A stretch of DNA of 64,000 bases from NCBI GenBank assembly GCA_027605045.1, contig JAQFWX010000121.1:40157-104156 (forward strand), given 5' to 3'. The notes under the pieces are model-generated. The model worked only from the letters and a program-made list of their open reading frames with translations. It ran no database searches and had not been told where the DNA came from. Below, piece by piece: positions 21,774 through 33,631 of this stretch (positions are counted from its first letter, which is position 1; every line of letters begins with the position of its first letter). Both the position numbers and the translations under genes were made by a program. The DNA comes from Phallus indusiatus. Lineage: Eukaryota; Basidiomycota; Agaricomycetes; Phallales; Phallaceae.

Positions 21774-22692
21774 ATGCCTGGCCTTACTTTCACCGTGCCT
21801 GACTATACCGCCGACTTGAAAGCTCGCGCAAACGCACTACACGATGACACGAGAAACCCTCACTCACTACCCGTCTTTAGTGAGACCGAGCCTTCGAAGT
21901 CCCCGATACTGTACCTCCCCCCGCTTCTCTCTTCTCTCCCCGATACCTTACCCCGACGGGAGTTGCAATTATCTCCTAATTGCCAACCTCTGGCTACTGA
22001 GGCTCGGCTTCCAGATATCGACCCTGAAAGCGTCAACTTACATCATGCTCTGCACTACTTCAGACCTTTGGATGACCAATATGCTGCTAATCCCTATGAG
22101 GAGGCTTTTAATTGGGACGAACTTAGTCTTCCAGAAGAAGATGGTACGCGCTTTTTCTTTCACTTGCAGGTATGAGCGTGCTGTTTGTTGAAGCTCTCTT
22201 TTTTAAAACGCAAAGAACGAGAATGGTATTGCGTAGCATTTCGGAGCTTAAGAAAGGATGGCAGTGATGGCACACGTGAGTTGGTTTTCATTATGGTAAA
22301 ATCTGTGTTTCGGTTCTTACAAAGCCATGTAGCTTTATATGAAGCAGACCGCTTGGCACATGAGGAAGCTATCCGCAACGGAGGGGTGCGTTTTTTTAAA
22401 TTTGATTATCAAAACGAGCTCTGTATTCATTACGAGTCATCCATCTGAATAGCTTATTATGTACTGGTTCGGTGTACCATCTCCATTGACCGGCCTGAAT
22501 CTCGCTACTTGTATTTGGCAATCGCGCCAACATGCAATTGCAGCAAATAGCCGCCCAAATCACCTTCGAGCCGCCAAGCTAGCTAAAGACTCATACGACA
22601 TTTACGATCTAGAACGGTATATACTGAGAAAAAACAAAGGAGAGAAGGGTGTCCATATTGAACCATATGTCGATGGACCAGTAGGTTGGTGA
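21774..22692 (+). CDS. UPF0643 family protein
   Basis: Conserved fungal protein of unknown function. Starts MPGLTFTVPDYTADLKAR at the first in-frame ATG. Landmarks include LHHALHYFRPLDD, EREWYCVAFRS, a helix LYEADRLAHEEAIRNGG, and the best-conserved part MYWFGVPSPLTGLNLATCIW with SRQHAIAA and RPNHLRAAKLA. It ends DLERYILRKNKGEKG and then GPVGW. Small introns separate these blocks. The motif order matches the UPF0643 family as I remember it. No signal peptide or membrane span is seen, so a soluble location is likely. Confidence 0.8.
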
Positions 22693-23073
22693 ATTATAAT
22701 TTTTGGAATGGAGGGGGGGGGTCATGTGTTATACCCCACTGGCGCTATGGGTTAAAATTCTCAAGTTTTCTTCAATGGTCATCTTAATTTGTGCAAGTAC
22801 ATATTATACGGGATCTTAGTTGTTTGCTTCCCAATTAATCTTCATCGTTATATACCTAGACAGTTGTATCTTTATTATATCTTGATCGCGCTTTGTTTTT
22901 TATTCTGGTCTTGTGCTCCACATACATTTAAGGCGCCACTCCGTCACCGAAAGTATTGGCCCCAGCAGGATGACGTGTCAAGCTTGTCAAGACATTACGA
23001 GTGGGGCACCACCACTTTAGACATTTTAGATAAATAAGGTCGGGATTGATCGCATTTTGAGCACCTTAAAACA
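22693..23073. other. Intergenic, UPF0643 to disordered-protein gene
   Basis: 381 bp, including a G run near 22715. No gene seen. Confidence 0.45.
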
Positions 23074-24670
23074 ATGACTACATTTGAAACTACCGTACCC
23101 TTGCACCAAGAAACTGCCACTAATACTGGCCCTATCTCTTCACAATCAGGTAAATTGAATACTTTTATCTGTCGCCCGCCGACTAACGTATCAATATTTG
23201 ATTTGCAGAACCACCCAATCCTGCAGCGTATTCCACTCAGACCCGTCACGAAAACCACAGTTTGCCTTCAGGCGGCACACAAGTAGCCGTTATGCAATCA
23301 GCCGGTACAGTCATTCCCAACTCGGAACTTACCGTCAATCCGCTACAACAACAACCATCACCACAATCGGATTATCTTGCAAGTGCTGGAGAGGCCGCTC
23401 GAAAATATCTTCCGACACGTGTCGTTAATGCTTTAGGTGTCGGTTCCGGCGATTTAGGTGAGCCAAGTCAAATTAGGCGCATGATCGTGATACGCTAACG
23501 CACGGATTTCGTTGATTTACATTCCGCTCATTTCAATTTATTCTCTCTTCGAATTCGAACTTTTGCTTTCCTCTACGCTCTTACCAGACAACAACAACAC
23601 CACTTTACCCAGCGAAGAACATACATTTAAACCATCTTCAGGCGGCGTTGGTTCTCTACCCGGAAACTTATCCGAAGTGAGCGTCGCTAAGCTCCCAGAA
23701 GAACGTGCTCTCGAAAAACAGGTCGGAAGCTCGTTGGGACGCGAGGGTGCAATAGGCACAATAGCCGATCCTCAAAATGTGGATTCCATTCGTGTCAGTG
23801 AGTATCATGGGACTCGGTTTCTTGAATTTAATTGATAGATAAATGATATACTAAAAATACTTTCCAACCCCATAACAGAGGCTATCGACACCCCGACGGA
23901 CACCTTGATGCCTCCCTCTTCTTCTGACAGCGCTGCGAAATTCAGCGATCCGATTGTTCAACCTTATCCTCCATCAGGAGATGGCGTTGCTCTTCAGCAT
24001 TTAGCCAGACCAGATGTTCCCTCCACAGAACACACCAGACCCCTACCTACCTTTATTAGCTCAGATTTGACCCCAGCAACAGAATCCGAACCCCAAATTT
24101 CTAATATACAGAGTACGATTGGACACGTGGAAGACAGCGAGCGCGATTCATTGCAAAAGAAAAATCACGATGCTAATGTTAATAAAGATTCGGCTATCGG
24201 ATCGGAGAAAGACGTTTCTCAAACTCCACATCTTTCCAGCGATAATGCCTCTCCCAATCAGTCTCATGCCCGTCAATATGAAGGGGACACATCGAAATCA
24301 TACGCCACAGATCAGGCCGCTAGAAAAGCACCTAAAACGACACCCGGAGAAGGTCACAAGGAAAAGTTTCATGAAACTCCCAATGCACAAAATGAGCAGA
24401 ATGAGCAGAATAAACCTCATGCGGACAAAAGTTCGAGTCTAGATTCGAAGGCTTCTAGCACCGCTGACCACGACCAAGGAAACAAACAGAGAAAGGTAGC
24501 TCCAAATACGCTTCGATTTTCCGAACAAAAAATTTTTGACACCCTTAATTTTTTAGCCTTCCATCACTCAGAAGATTAAAGGAGAAGTTAAGGTTCTTGC
24601 TGGAAAATTGAGTAACAACCAAGACAAGGTTGAGTCTGGCCAAGCACTCAAGACGGGACAGGCTGCCTAA
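23074..24670 (+). CDS. Disordered protein with basic amphipathic C-terminus
   Basis: Unrecognised protein. It begins MTTFETTVPLHQETATNTGP and is spliced at several short introns. It is rich in Ser, Pro, Gln, Asn and Glu with almost no hydrophobic core. Somewhat ordered islands are YLASAGEAARKYLPTRVVNA and GSLPGNLSEVSVAKLPEERA. A tandem NEQNEQNK lies near 24395. The last intron ends at a TTTTTTAG acceptor, and the final exon encodes SITQKIKGEVKVLAGKLS and then NQDKVESGQALKTGQAA. This KIKGE-KVLAGKL pattern recalls the helical, LEA/CsbD-like repeats seen at the ends of some fungal stress proteins; that is a resemblance only. Confidence 0.6.
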
Positions 24671-24920
24671 ACCAGGATTATGAGCGCTTTATTCTCTCCA
24701 ATTACTTTCAAAGCAATTTAATCATAATTGTAATATATATTTGTAGACAATATGTTGTATAATGACGATATATGCTATCACGTGTACTCTCCACCTTGGC
24801 TTAAAGTCTCACGCTGGACGAGATTATATATATAGCAAGGAGTGTTAGTAATTGATGCCAGCGAATTAAACGAAGTCAACCACGTCAATCAAGCCAGTCT
24901 TTCCCATAACAATCACAATA

Positions 24921-25541
24921 ATGGCATTCAAAGCTCTAAATCTCGACAACTTTGCTTTGGACAATGAAGCTGTCCCTTCTACGCTCATCGCAAATGCAGG
25001 AACGGACCTGTGGAGAAAACCTCCGAAAACTGACGTGTCCAACGCACCAGCGGTGTACAAACACGTTCCAGCGAAACAGTTCAAACGGGCTCGGGTGACC
25101 GTAACGGCTAATTGGACTCGTTTATACGATCAAGGAGGGATAGTATTCATCCTTCCTGGATGGCCCGATAGGAAGGTTTGGGTGAAGGCAGGGATAGAGT
25201 TTGTTGATGGACAGCCGTGTGTGTCTGTTGTCGGCGGACGGGACGATGCGAGCGATTGGAGTTTAGTTCCATTGACGGACACCAAGACTGCCACGATCGA
25301 ATTGGAGAGAGAAGCGGAAGACGTAGCGGGAGGCCACGGGTGTAGTTTGTGGGTTTATATACTTGATAAAGGGAAACGAACTGCAATCAGGGAGATGACT
25401 TGGGTGTTCAAAGAAAATGAGCTCGTAGGTGACGTGGGTGTCGGGATTTACGCCGCCCGACCTACTACGAAACCTGCTGAAGGGGAAGCTCCTGAGGATA
25501 CTTTGACGGTAATATTCGCCGATTTCGAAGTAGCTACCTAA
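24921..25541 (+). CDS. DUF1349 family protein
   Basis: Intronless, 206 residues. The sequence fits the DUF1349/Ree1-like fold, a concanavalin-type beta sandwich found in fungi and bacteria. Landmarks: AGTDLWRKPP, ARVTVTANWTRLYDQGGIVF, VWVKAGIEFVDGQPCVSVV, RDDASDWSLVPL, SLWVYIL and ENELVGDVGVGIYAARPT, ending VIFADFEVAT. No signal peptide, so probably cytosolic. The enolase-regulating role reported for yeast Ree1 is only a possible parallel. Confidence 0.8.
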   Translation: MAFKALNLDNFALDNEAVPSTLIANAGTDLWRKPPKTDVSNAPAVYKHVPAKQFKRARVTVTANWTRLYDQGGIVFILPGWPDRKVWVKAGIEFVDGQPCVSVVGGRDDASDWSLVPLTDTKTATIELEREAEDVAGGHGCSLWVYILDKGKRTAIREMTWVFKENELVGDVGVGIYAARPTTKPAEGEAPEDTLTVIFADFEVAT

Positions 25542-26343
25542 ATTAATCCTCTAAAATTTTTGTGTATCATTGTTCCAAGCTATACATATGTATGAATTTT
25601 GAATTAAGGATGGATTTTTGTTTTGTTTTAAACATCGCCGTATTGCATGAGTTTTGCCGAGCGATAGTGATAATGTAGTGGGAATCATGTTTTCTTCATT
25701 GACGATTCAACAAATTAAGTGGATACTAAAACGTAAAACTGACGTCGATTTATCGAATGTGTGCAGGCTTGAGTCACGCAGATACGCATCCTCGCTGTTT
25801 CCATGCATGCTCAGTTGACCGATATAGAACAAAAGCTAATATTTCCGCAAATTGATCACCATTACTTGAAAAGAACATTTCGCTCTTGTTCGCTCTTTTT
25901 TGAGCACAATACTATTGTTTTCGAGACTCACAAGGCCATCTGAGACAGTTTTGTCCTGAAGACATTATCATTGGCCATACGATCATCGTGAGGCCGCCAT
26001 CCCTTGAATTTCCAACATACATTTTGTCCAATGTCCATCCTCTCCATTGATACACGTGATAACAATAATCTCCCGTGGGAATGAGGACATGCTCCGAACA
26101 ACAGACACAGCTGTCAGGGCAGTAGGGTTGCGGTGAACGATAAAGGATAGATCTCACTTTTGCGTCTTAATGCCTTATTGTCACATCTCCTGTTCAGAAA
26201 TATATATATATATATTGATCTGCTAATCACTTGCGGCCCAAAGCACGTATCCCATCCCTGTACTCACATACGTTTCTTCTGGTCAATCCAAAGCTTCATT
26301 ATCGATTTTACTTTTTCACCTAAATCATTACCCCAGAGCGATC
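25542..26343. other. Intergenic, no clear gene
   Basis: 802 bp. It holds a (TA)n microsatellite at about 26200-26215 and a Cys-rich minus-strand frame (25912-26157) that lacks an ATG and any known motif. Nothing else was recognised. Confidence 0.4.
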
Positions 26344-27034
26344 ATGTCGATCGTGCCTAAAGCCACCGACCTACATCCGGACTTCAACAAAGGGCATCAA
26401 GGTCCCGCTTTCCCGTACAGATTCTCGTTTGACACATCGCTGTTACGTCGACATGCACCTCACATAAACCGTTGGGAGATATTCTGCAGATGGAGTGTTG
26501 GATCCCGTAGACCTAGAGCGCTCGAGTGGTGCGACCACGGTAAAGGAAAAGGAGTGACAGCGTTGTCAACCGATCAGCCCGCAAGATGCTGCGGCGATCA
26601 CACACCTTTCATGGTCTTGACAAGGAAAGTCGACGAACTTACTCGGGTTCTGACACCAGGCATGGTCTATACGGGAACGATCGCGGGTCATGGATGGTAC
26701 TCTGCCCCTCCAGGAACAGAATTCTTAATCAGAATAGTCACCAATCCTGAAGATGTTGAGCTATTGAGAGCAGAGGCTGCGGTATATGAACTCTACGAAG
26801 CCACATGGACAAACTCGGAGACTTTCAAGTCATTGAAGAATTTGGCGCCCCCTTTGCAGTTTCATGGCTTTTTCCAAAATGGAACCGGGAGTGCAGCAGT
26901 AATTATTCTGAAGGCGAGGGGACAGAATAATAAGAAGTGAGTTGTATTGTTCGACTGTTCAGAGTTGTGCTGAAATACTTACCTGACTTTACAGACGTCG
27001 CGCCGTTAAAGGCAGGAAACTACATTTAAATTAG
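26344..27034 (+). CDS. Small protein resembling a kinase N-lobe, truncated
   Basis: Two exons. The first encodes about 198 residues and ends at a strong GTGAGT donor after AAT AAG AA; the second (from the TTTACAG acceptor) adds the basic tail RRAVKGRKLHLN. The N-terminal half is rich in Cys, His and Trp (EIFCRWSVG, LEWCDHGKG, ARCCGDHTPF). The second half, PGTEFLIRIV, LRAEAAVYELYE and then LAPPLQFHGFFQNG, AAVIILKA, is laid out like the beta3-alphaC-beta4-beta5 part of small basidiomycete kinase-like proteins. No catalytic loop follows. It is unrelated at sequence level to the array at 1-9.9 kb. A remnant or a stand-alone N-lobe are both possible. Confidence 0.5.
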
Positions 27035-27611
27035 ATAATCATATCCATTGCGACCTAATCTCTGGCTTAACTGAGAAAGTTAGGCTCTCGCTCATTGTAT
27101 CGTAAATTCCTACTAAGCTCATGTACTTACTAGTAATAACCCCCATCTGTACTTATTGCATATAAAGCCTTGTTTGATCGCGGCAGTAACATCTTATAAT
27201 GACATAATAAAACGGCACAATGGAGAACAACAGACATCACTTTCAAAGATTTGACGCAATTGACCAAAAAAGTCGAAGAATGAAAGAAAGTCCAACAAAC
27301 AAGAAAAATGTGAAAGGATTACATAATGCTAGTGGCGGGAGGCGCCGACAAGACGGCTCAGGGCGCTTGAAACTGAAAGCCAAAGGGATTTCATCTATCC
27401 TAAAGGAAAAAAAAACACGTCGCTCGACGCCGTTAACGGGTCCGTCTCCCTCACTTTTATAACAGGGTATGTGTATTCAGTTAGCAAAGGAATGCATCTA
27501 TCATAGAATTTGGGAGTTTTTGATATTCGCAAGGCGATGGATGCTTCCGGGTTGACATGGATGGACGTGTGGTAGCTAACTGTACTTTTCACAGGCTTCT
27601 TTGAAAACAAA
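27035..27611. promoter_or_regulatory. RPS0 upstream region with likely 5' UTR intron
   Basis: 577 bp. A probable 128-nt intron runs from GTATGT at 27467 to TTTTCACAG at 27594, only 17 nt before the RPS0 ATG. An 80-codon open frame upstream (27220-27462) may be 5' UTR or promoter. No C/D or H/ACA box set for a snoRNA was found in the intron. Confidence 0.5.
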
Positions 27612-28608
27612 ATGACGTCGAAACTACCTTCAATTTTGAGCGCGACTGATGCAGAAATTCAAATGCTTTTGGCAGCAAAATGTCATATCGGTACCAAGAA
27701 CTGTGAAAAAGCTATGGAACCCTACGTATGGAAAAGACGGCAAGATGGTACGTTCTTACCCATTCGTTTTGCTATTACTTTACAATAACTATATGTTCTT
27801 TTGAATCTAGGAATTAACATCATCAACATTGGCAAAACCTGGGAAAAGCTTGTTTTCGCCGCACGTGTAATCGCAGCTGTCGAAAACCCCGCCGACGTCT
27901 GTGTCATCTCTGCCCGTCAGTACGGCCACCGTGCTGTCTTAAAATTCGCAGCTAGCACAGGTGCAACCGCCATCGCTGGTCGTTTCACCCCCGGTAGTTT
28001 CACCAACTACATCACCCGCTCATTCAAAGAGCCCCGTCTTATCATTGTCACCGACCCTCGTATCGACCACCAAGCTATCAGAGAGGCGTCTTACGTCAAC
28101 ATTCCCGTTATCGCTTTGTGCGATACCGACTCTCCTCTCCAATTTGTCGATGTCGCTATCCCGGCAAACAACAAGGGAGCTCACTCAATCGGTCTTCTTT
28201 GGTGGATGCTTTGCCGTGAAATTCTCCGTTTACGAGGTACCGTACCCAGAACGCCGGACGGCTGGAATGTCATGGTCGACATGTTCTTCTACCGCGATCC
28301 CAATGAAGAGAGGAAGGAAGAAGAAGCCGTCAAAGCTCCTGCTGCTGAAGAGCAGACACCAGCTGGTGTTAGTGAATGGGAACACAGCGCTCCTACTGCT
28401 GCAGGCGGAGTTGACCCTAGTTTGGCTACTGGTAAGTAAAAGATATATATATACATAACCGTCTCGAAGTTAATCATTGATTTCGCTTTCTTTTTCAGGT
28501 CTTGACTGGGATGCTGACCCATCAGGAGCTGGTGTTACGGACTGGGCCGCTGAACCGACCGATCCTTCTGCCAACTGGGCTGCAGCACAATCAAGTGGAT
28601 GGGAGTAA
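27612..28608 (+). CDS. RPS0: 40S ribosomal protein S0 (uS2)
   Basis: Structural protein of the small ribosomal subunit, needed for late 20S pre-rRNA processing. It begins [20 protein letters not shown] and [20 protein letters not shown]. It continues [72 protein letters not shown] and [16 protein letters not shown]. The C-terminus is acidic with E/DW repeats (VSEWEH, DWDADP, DWAAEP) and ends SSGWE. Coding introns lie after RRQDG and after SLATG. Codons in the core are visibly C-rich, as expected for high expression. Both this gene and BUD23 act on the 40S subunit, though they are not neighbours. Confidence 0.96.
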
Positions 28609-28993
28609 ACAGCGAGATACCTTTTGACTTAATTTTTCAGTCTAGGTCAATGTCTCTTGTTCCCCCCTGATTCCTATGGGCTGGATGGCTTTTACTGAGC
28701 ATGATATATACTGAGCATGATTTACTTTCTATCCGTATTTACATTCCTATGTCCAAAATCTCATGTAGCAGACATTCAGAAATAAATGCTACGCAACATT
28801 AACTCAATGAGCTTCTGACCTGTAACAGCGGAATAATCGGTAACAACAATGACATAGACGGCAGTATGTCCGTCCGTCTAGCCAGATGAGGGCAATATAC
28901 TATTAGGCAGACAATATTACAGACAATCAGCATACATGAAGTGAAAATCTAACTCAAAATGATTAAAAAAGGGGGGATTTGGTGTTAAACACT
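28609..28993. other. Convergent intergenic region
   Basis: 385 bp between the 3' ends of RPS0 and the API5-like gene. No gene seen. Confidence 0.5.
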
Positions 28994-31262
28994 TTACTTC
29001 CGCCGCTTTTTCCTCGCTGAATTCTCAGATTGAGCAAGCCTATCAATCAAAGCGGGATTTGATGGGATTGGCGGTACAACCACAGGACTAGCGGCCTTCC
29101 CGCTACCAAGGCGCGCATTAGCAGCAGCAGCGCCTTTTATACTAATACCCAAAGAGCTCGGTTGCGATATAGTGACGTGCTCCATCTGCTTCGTTATCCC
29201 CGAACTCGCAACTCGATCCAGGAATTTAACTTCGCCTTGCAATCGGCTGAGTAGACTGTTTCCGTTGTTGGTATGTTCGGACTTGGTGGATGATGTTATT
29301 GTCGTGGATTTCTGAGTTGTTGTCGATAAAGTAGAGCTTCCGATGTCTGATTTTCGACGAGGAGGCTGGGGGGAGGAATGGGGAGGTCGTCGTGCTTGAA
29401 CGGCGTTCTGACTCTGGTTCTGACTCTCTAAGCTCAGCTTGCGCTTCTGCCCGATCAGAGACGTAGGTTTTGGTGTTAATGATGGTTTGGCAGTGCTCTT
29501 TTCACTTTCAGTACGGATTTCCTGAGGTTGTGTTAGACAAATCGAACAGAGACGATCAACTGTTGTTTATGAATCACCTTTACTAGGCTTTTCAGCGTCT
29601 GAACAGTATCAGCCGGAACAGACCCCGACTCAACCTCCAATGTATCCATCCCTACTATTATTGTAATGAGATTGGTAGGAGGTGTCCAATGCTGCTCCTT
29701 TTGTCGCTGTTTTTATATATGGGTTAAGCCCTCCCGGAACAACTTACAACCTTTTATACTCCAACTGACCTGTCGACAAGCCCTCAACAAAGATATAAAC
29801 GTATTCCAGTGTTCTTCGTCATCTTTTCTAGAATTCAGTAAACGCTATTTATAATGGGAAAAGAAAGAAAGTAAATAGCCGATTTCATATGGGTGTGGTT
29901 ACCATACCTCAAGCAAATGTGGCGATGCATCCACGACCATATTCCGCAAATTCAGCAAATCTTGCGCAGATTCATTATTCTTTTCCTTCACCCTCTGTTC
30001 CTCACAAATGTCCAATATACTCGATAACCGATGAATAATATCCGCTTGACTTTCCGCGTCCAGCTTCTGGAGAGCCATTTTGCCGATTAGACTGAGACTG
30101 TAGAAACGCAGCAATGGTGCGGGGTTGGCGATCCTTTTAATGATTGAAACGAAGTCGAGAAGGGATAGATAAGGTTTGACGGTGTCTAAAGATAATAGCC
30201 CTGGCTGTGCCTTTAGCTTGGTATATATTGCCTGAGTCTTGTCGAGAAGTACGCGCAATAGCCCATCGCCACGTTCAGATTGCGAAGTAAAAGACCGGAC
30301 GGGAATGAGCAATTCTTTAACAATCAGTTCTGTCTCTTCGAAATCTGCATCCGGTATAGTCTGAAGTAAACAAGAGATGGTATCTCAGCACCGGCTTCGC
30401 TTGCTAATGACGGTAGCAGAACAACATACTTTCAACAATCCTTCCCTGTAAACTCTCTCAGCCGGGCTATCATCAACTGCATTGAAATGTTTGAGAATAC
30501 GGTCCATTGCTCTGTTTGCGATGAAAAGCAAAACAAGTTTTCGTAGTCTCGCCCTGTCCATCTGCTCTTCGCTTGATTGATCGGGATCTACTATGCAGTT
30601 GTCGCATAATACCCCAAGAGCTGCCACAGGATCCAAATCTATATGTTTCAGTAAAGCTTCTTCGATTTCCAGAAGTTCTTTGGGTTCGTCTAGATGGGCG
30701 GAGCTTAGCAGACTGGGATAACCAAAACGAGATAATAATATCATACCGCTTTGCAATAATTGTACTAGCACATCGGTATTTCGTTTCGTCCACTTTCTGG
30801 ATTCGACGGACAAAGATACGATTGCCTTGTAACCTTCTACCCGAACCTGTCAAAATGAGTCAGTCAAGCAGGAGCAAAACGCCACAATGAAAAAAAAAAC
30901 AAGGCTACTTGCCTGCGAGTCCGTATCCTCACATATATCATACACACTGTGTATAACTTGTTCCTCAAGGTCAGGAAAGTCTTTAAAATATTGACTAAAA
31001 TGTTGCGCCGCGAAAATTTTCAAAGCACTGGACGAGGTATGTACGAGCCCTATCAAGCGCAATAGAGCTCCACGTTTCTATAATTGCAATACAAAAGTTT
31101 ATCAGTGTCGGTAACATTCCAACCATGTGACATAGAAAACAGAAAAGGATGAGAATTTGGAGAACATCAACTTACTATCTCTGGTGGTGCATTGCGTTGT
31201 CCAGCCTTCTGCAGCAAGCTACGTGTCTCTGTAATTTGTCTGCTTTCTAGCTCTTTGTTCAT
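28994..31262 (-). CDS. API5-like HEAT-repeat nuclear protein
   Basis: Resembles apoptosis inhibitor 5, a helical HEAT/ARM-repeat protein. The N-terminus is MNKELESRQITETRSLLQKA. The clearest match is SALKIFAAQHFSQYFKDFPD, VYDICEDTDSQ and VRVEGYKAIVSLS, parallel to the FFKHFPEL and LDLCEDEDVSIRRQAIK of API5. It continues with helical repeats (KRNTDVLVQLLQ, LLKHIDLDPVAALGVL, ARLRKLVLLFIANRA, LLRFYSLSLIGKMAL). The C-terminal tail is disordered and basic, with QKRKLS, RRPP, PPRRK and a final ARKKRRK, which look like nuclear localisation signals. The intron at 30912-30847 has a GC donor with perfect consensus. The role in this organism is unknown. Confidence 0.7.
30847..30912 (-). other. GC-AG intron in API5-like gene
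   Basis: A 66-nt intron. Donor CAG|GCAAGT, the ideal GC-donor consensus, and acceptor TTTGACAG. It joins ICEDTDSQ to VRVEGYKA in phase 0; read-through reaches a stop after about 20 codons. Confidence 0.8.
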
Positions 31263-31744
31263 AAACCCCAAGAAAGAAGAAGAGAAAGTTTCCACGTGGA
31301 TAAAGATGACTATGGCGAGTAGAATGAGACAATTGCTCGAGTGGGCTTGAGAAGTCAATTGGTGTTTCGGCACCCGCGTGTCTTATGGTTAAGCGCCCGC
31401 TCGCTTTATCGATAGACGAATATGGATGAATCACAATTGACAAGGGTCAACATCTCAAGTCAAGGTCTCAAGTTCAACAATTTACGTTTAACAGTAAAAA
31501 ACACCTGTTTCAGCGAGAAATTTGGGGATTCTTCCTCAATGTTCATTCTGATCAATATAAATGGAAGTCGATAGGTTTCACGTTCCGAGTAGTCATATGT
31601 AATTTCGGCGGAAATACTCGTATACCACGAGAGAATGTGTATAAATATATTCAAACACTAACGGGAGCGGCATTATACAGACGAACAATAATGAGTACAC
31701 TGTAGGGGCGGGTGATACCCACAGATTCTACGTGCAAGAGAACA
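31263..31744. other. Intergenic, API5-like start to NmrA-like stop
   Basis: 482 bp upstream of the API5-like gene. Short minus-strand frames here lack family resemblance. Confidence 0.45.
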
Positions 31745-32898
31745 TCAGTCTAAACTCCCGAAAACGAGATCTGGAAGTTCCTTGTAAAAAGACACTGCGA
31801 ATTCCTCAATAGAGAGAGGCTTGAAGTCGGGATACAGTTCTCTTGCATTGAGTGCACCGTGTTCTTGAGCTTTGGCAACCGTATTTTCACCACGGACAAA
31901 CATGGAGTAAAGAAATTCGGACAGGAGTCGAGTTACGAATGTAAGATGAGTGCGTTCTTTGGCGTAGGCTTCTCTAGCGACTTGGATTTGATGTTCTAGT
32001 TCTTCCTTGCTTAGCTGAAGAAAATATAAGGTTAAAATCAGGTATGGAGCGCAATGTGAGCGCGTAAAACTGACGAATGTTATAGTAGATTTCAAATCCT
32101 CGCCTGACACTTTATTAGCAACATCGTACACTTCATTTAATGTGACCTCATCGCCGTAGCAGAACACGGTCTGATTGAGCGTACGAGGATCAGCAATAAT
32201 GCGGGCGACGAAACGACCGATATCAACACGGGCTGTGAAAGCCGCTTTGACGTCGCCTGTTCCACCCGCGGTGCGGGATTGTTGAGTGAGAAAGCTTCCT
32301 GCAGGTGCGCTGCTTGGGTGCGGGAGGACGAGGTCCATCCACCAGCCCACTTCGATGAAGGTATAGGGAAGATTGAGGGACTTTATGTATGCATTGATTT
32401 TATTTTTCTGAGTAAAAACAAAAAATTAGAAGAGGGAAGAAATATCATTAAAAGGTTCAAACCCACTTCACTCTGAAGTCCAACGTCCTCCGAAACTAGG
32501 AGACCAAAATTGGAGGGCACGACGCGCTTAACAGTCCCAACGTTCCTTGCCGCCTCGAATATCTTCTTTTGGGTATCTATTACGAACCCTGATACGGCGC
32601 ATATTAAGATTTCAGCATGAGAGGCTTTGAGGATGTCTTCAAGTTCGGTAACGGAATTGGTTGCGATATCGCCCAAATGAACTGAGGCACCGTTGGACTT
32701 GAGGGTTGTTATGCGGGGTTTCGACTGAGAAGTGGGTCGGCAGAGAATATGCACGTTCTATAGGATTCGTGAGTAAGGGGGTTTTCAGGTAAATAAGCTA
32801 GAGTTTACGAATTGGCTGGATTCCAGGAGGGCGGTTGTGAGCGGGTAACCGGTGTTTCCGCCTGCTCCGACGACGAGAACGTTCAATTTAGAAATCAT
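31745..32898 (-). CDS. NmrA-like / isoflavone-reductase-like NAD(P)-binding protein
   Basis: Atypical short-chain reductase of the NmrA/PCBER group. The start MISKLNVLVVGAGGNTGYPL holds the glycine-rich dinucleotide motif GAGGNTG. A second strand, VHILCRPTSQSK, supplies the basic residue expected for NADP. Then come VHLGDIATNS, AEILICAVSG and VKRVVPSNFGL (substrate-loop region), YTFIEVGWWMDLVLP and FTARVDIGRFVARIIADPRT. The C-terminal half ends FKPLSIEEFAVSFYKELPD. Four or so introns. The substrate cannot be told from sequence; relatives act on phenylpropanoids or serve as redox sensors. A soluble protein is expected. Confidence 0.85.
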
Positions 32899-33631
32899 CT
32901 CTGAACTCTAAGAAGTTTTTCTGAGGGATTGTGTACTTGTTGATTGTCCGAATCCCGTCCAATGTGTCTTATATACTCTCAACGTGTTCCATGATGACTA
33001 AAATTTTGACTTTGAGACTCAGAGTCCATCCTGTGTCGACCAAATGAGTCCTAGAGTCATTGTTGTGATAGAATACCTGTAGCGATGCAATAGTGAGTTG
33101 AGGATTACCAGTTGCAAGGAACAAAAGACGAAGCATTACCAAGACTTTGAGAGCACCGTTGAACGCGCGTCGTGACTCTGCCGCCGCCGGCGAGAGCCGA
33201 TGGCAGAAACGTCATCCCAACTCTCAAGTGAAGGGATAAATCGCCATTCGTACTGTTGCAACGTGCGTAATAAGGTTAATAATGATTGGACTAGTATAAA
33301 CAGACACAGATGCAATCAAAACTGTCGTAATTAGGAGATCTCAACTTCATCAATGTAATTTGAGACACTTCGCATCGAATGAGAGCCAATCCTGTAGTAC
33401 AAGCACGTACAATGTGATGACAAGAGTCAGATCGTAAGGGGCATTTTATATTGATCCATTTAAGCCGCTCTTCTGGAGAACACGCGTTCCATGCGACTTA
33501 AATCATTTATTGAAGGTCAACAAATATATTCAAGTTAGCAGCGGGCCATGACATTGGGACAAAATTACATTGTATGGATCGTTAGAACGTTGGGATTTAG
33601 CTGAGTTGTTTCTTATTATAGTTCAAGCCTG
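32899..33631. other. Intergenic, NmrA-like gene to dynamin 1
   Basis: 733 bp. The part near 33510-33545 (AAGGTCAAC-AAATATATTC) has a counterpart at about 37098-37125 downstream of the second dynamin, so the duplicated unit includes 3' flank. No gene seen. Confidence 0.5.

Noticed and set aside
25912..26157. Cys-rich minus-strand frame
   Set aside because: No ATG, no signal peptide and no known cysteine pattern.
26200..26215. (TA)n run as a possible mobile-element end
   Set aside because: Simple microsatellite; no inverted repeats or target duplication nearby.
27467..27594. snoRNA in the RPS0 5' UTR intron
   Set aside because: No C, D or H/ACA box set in the right order was found.
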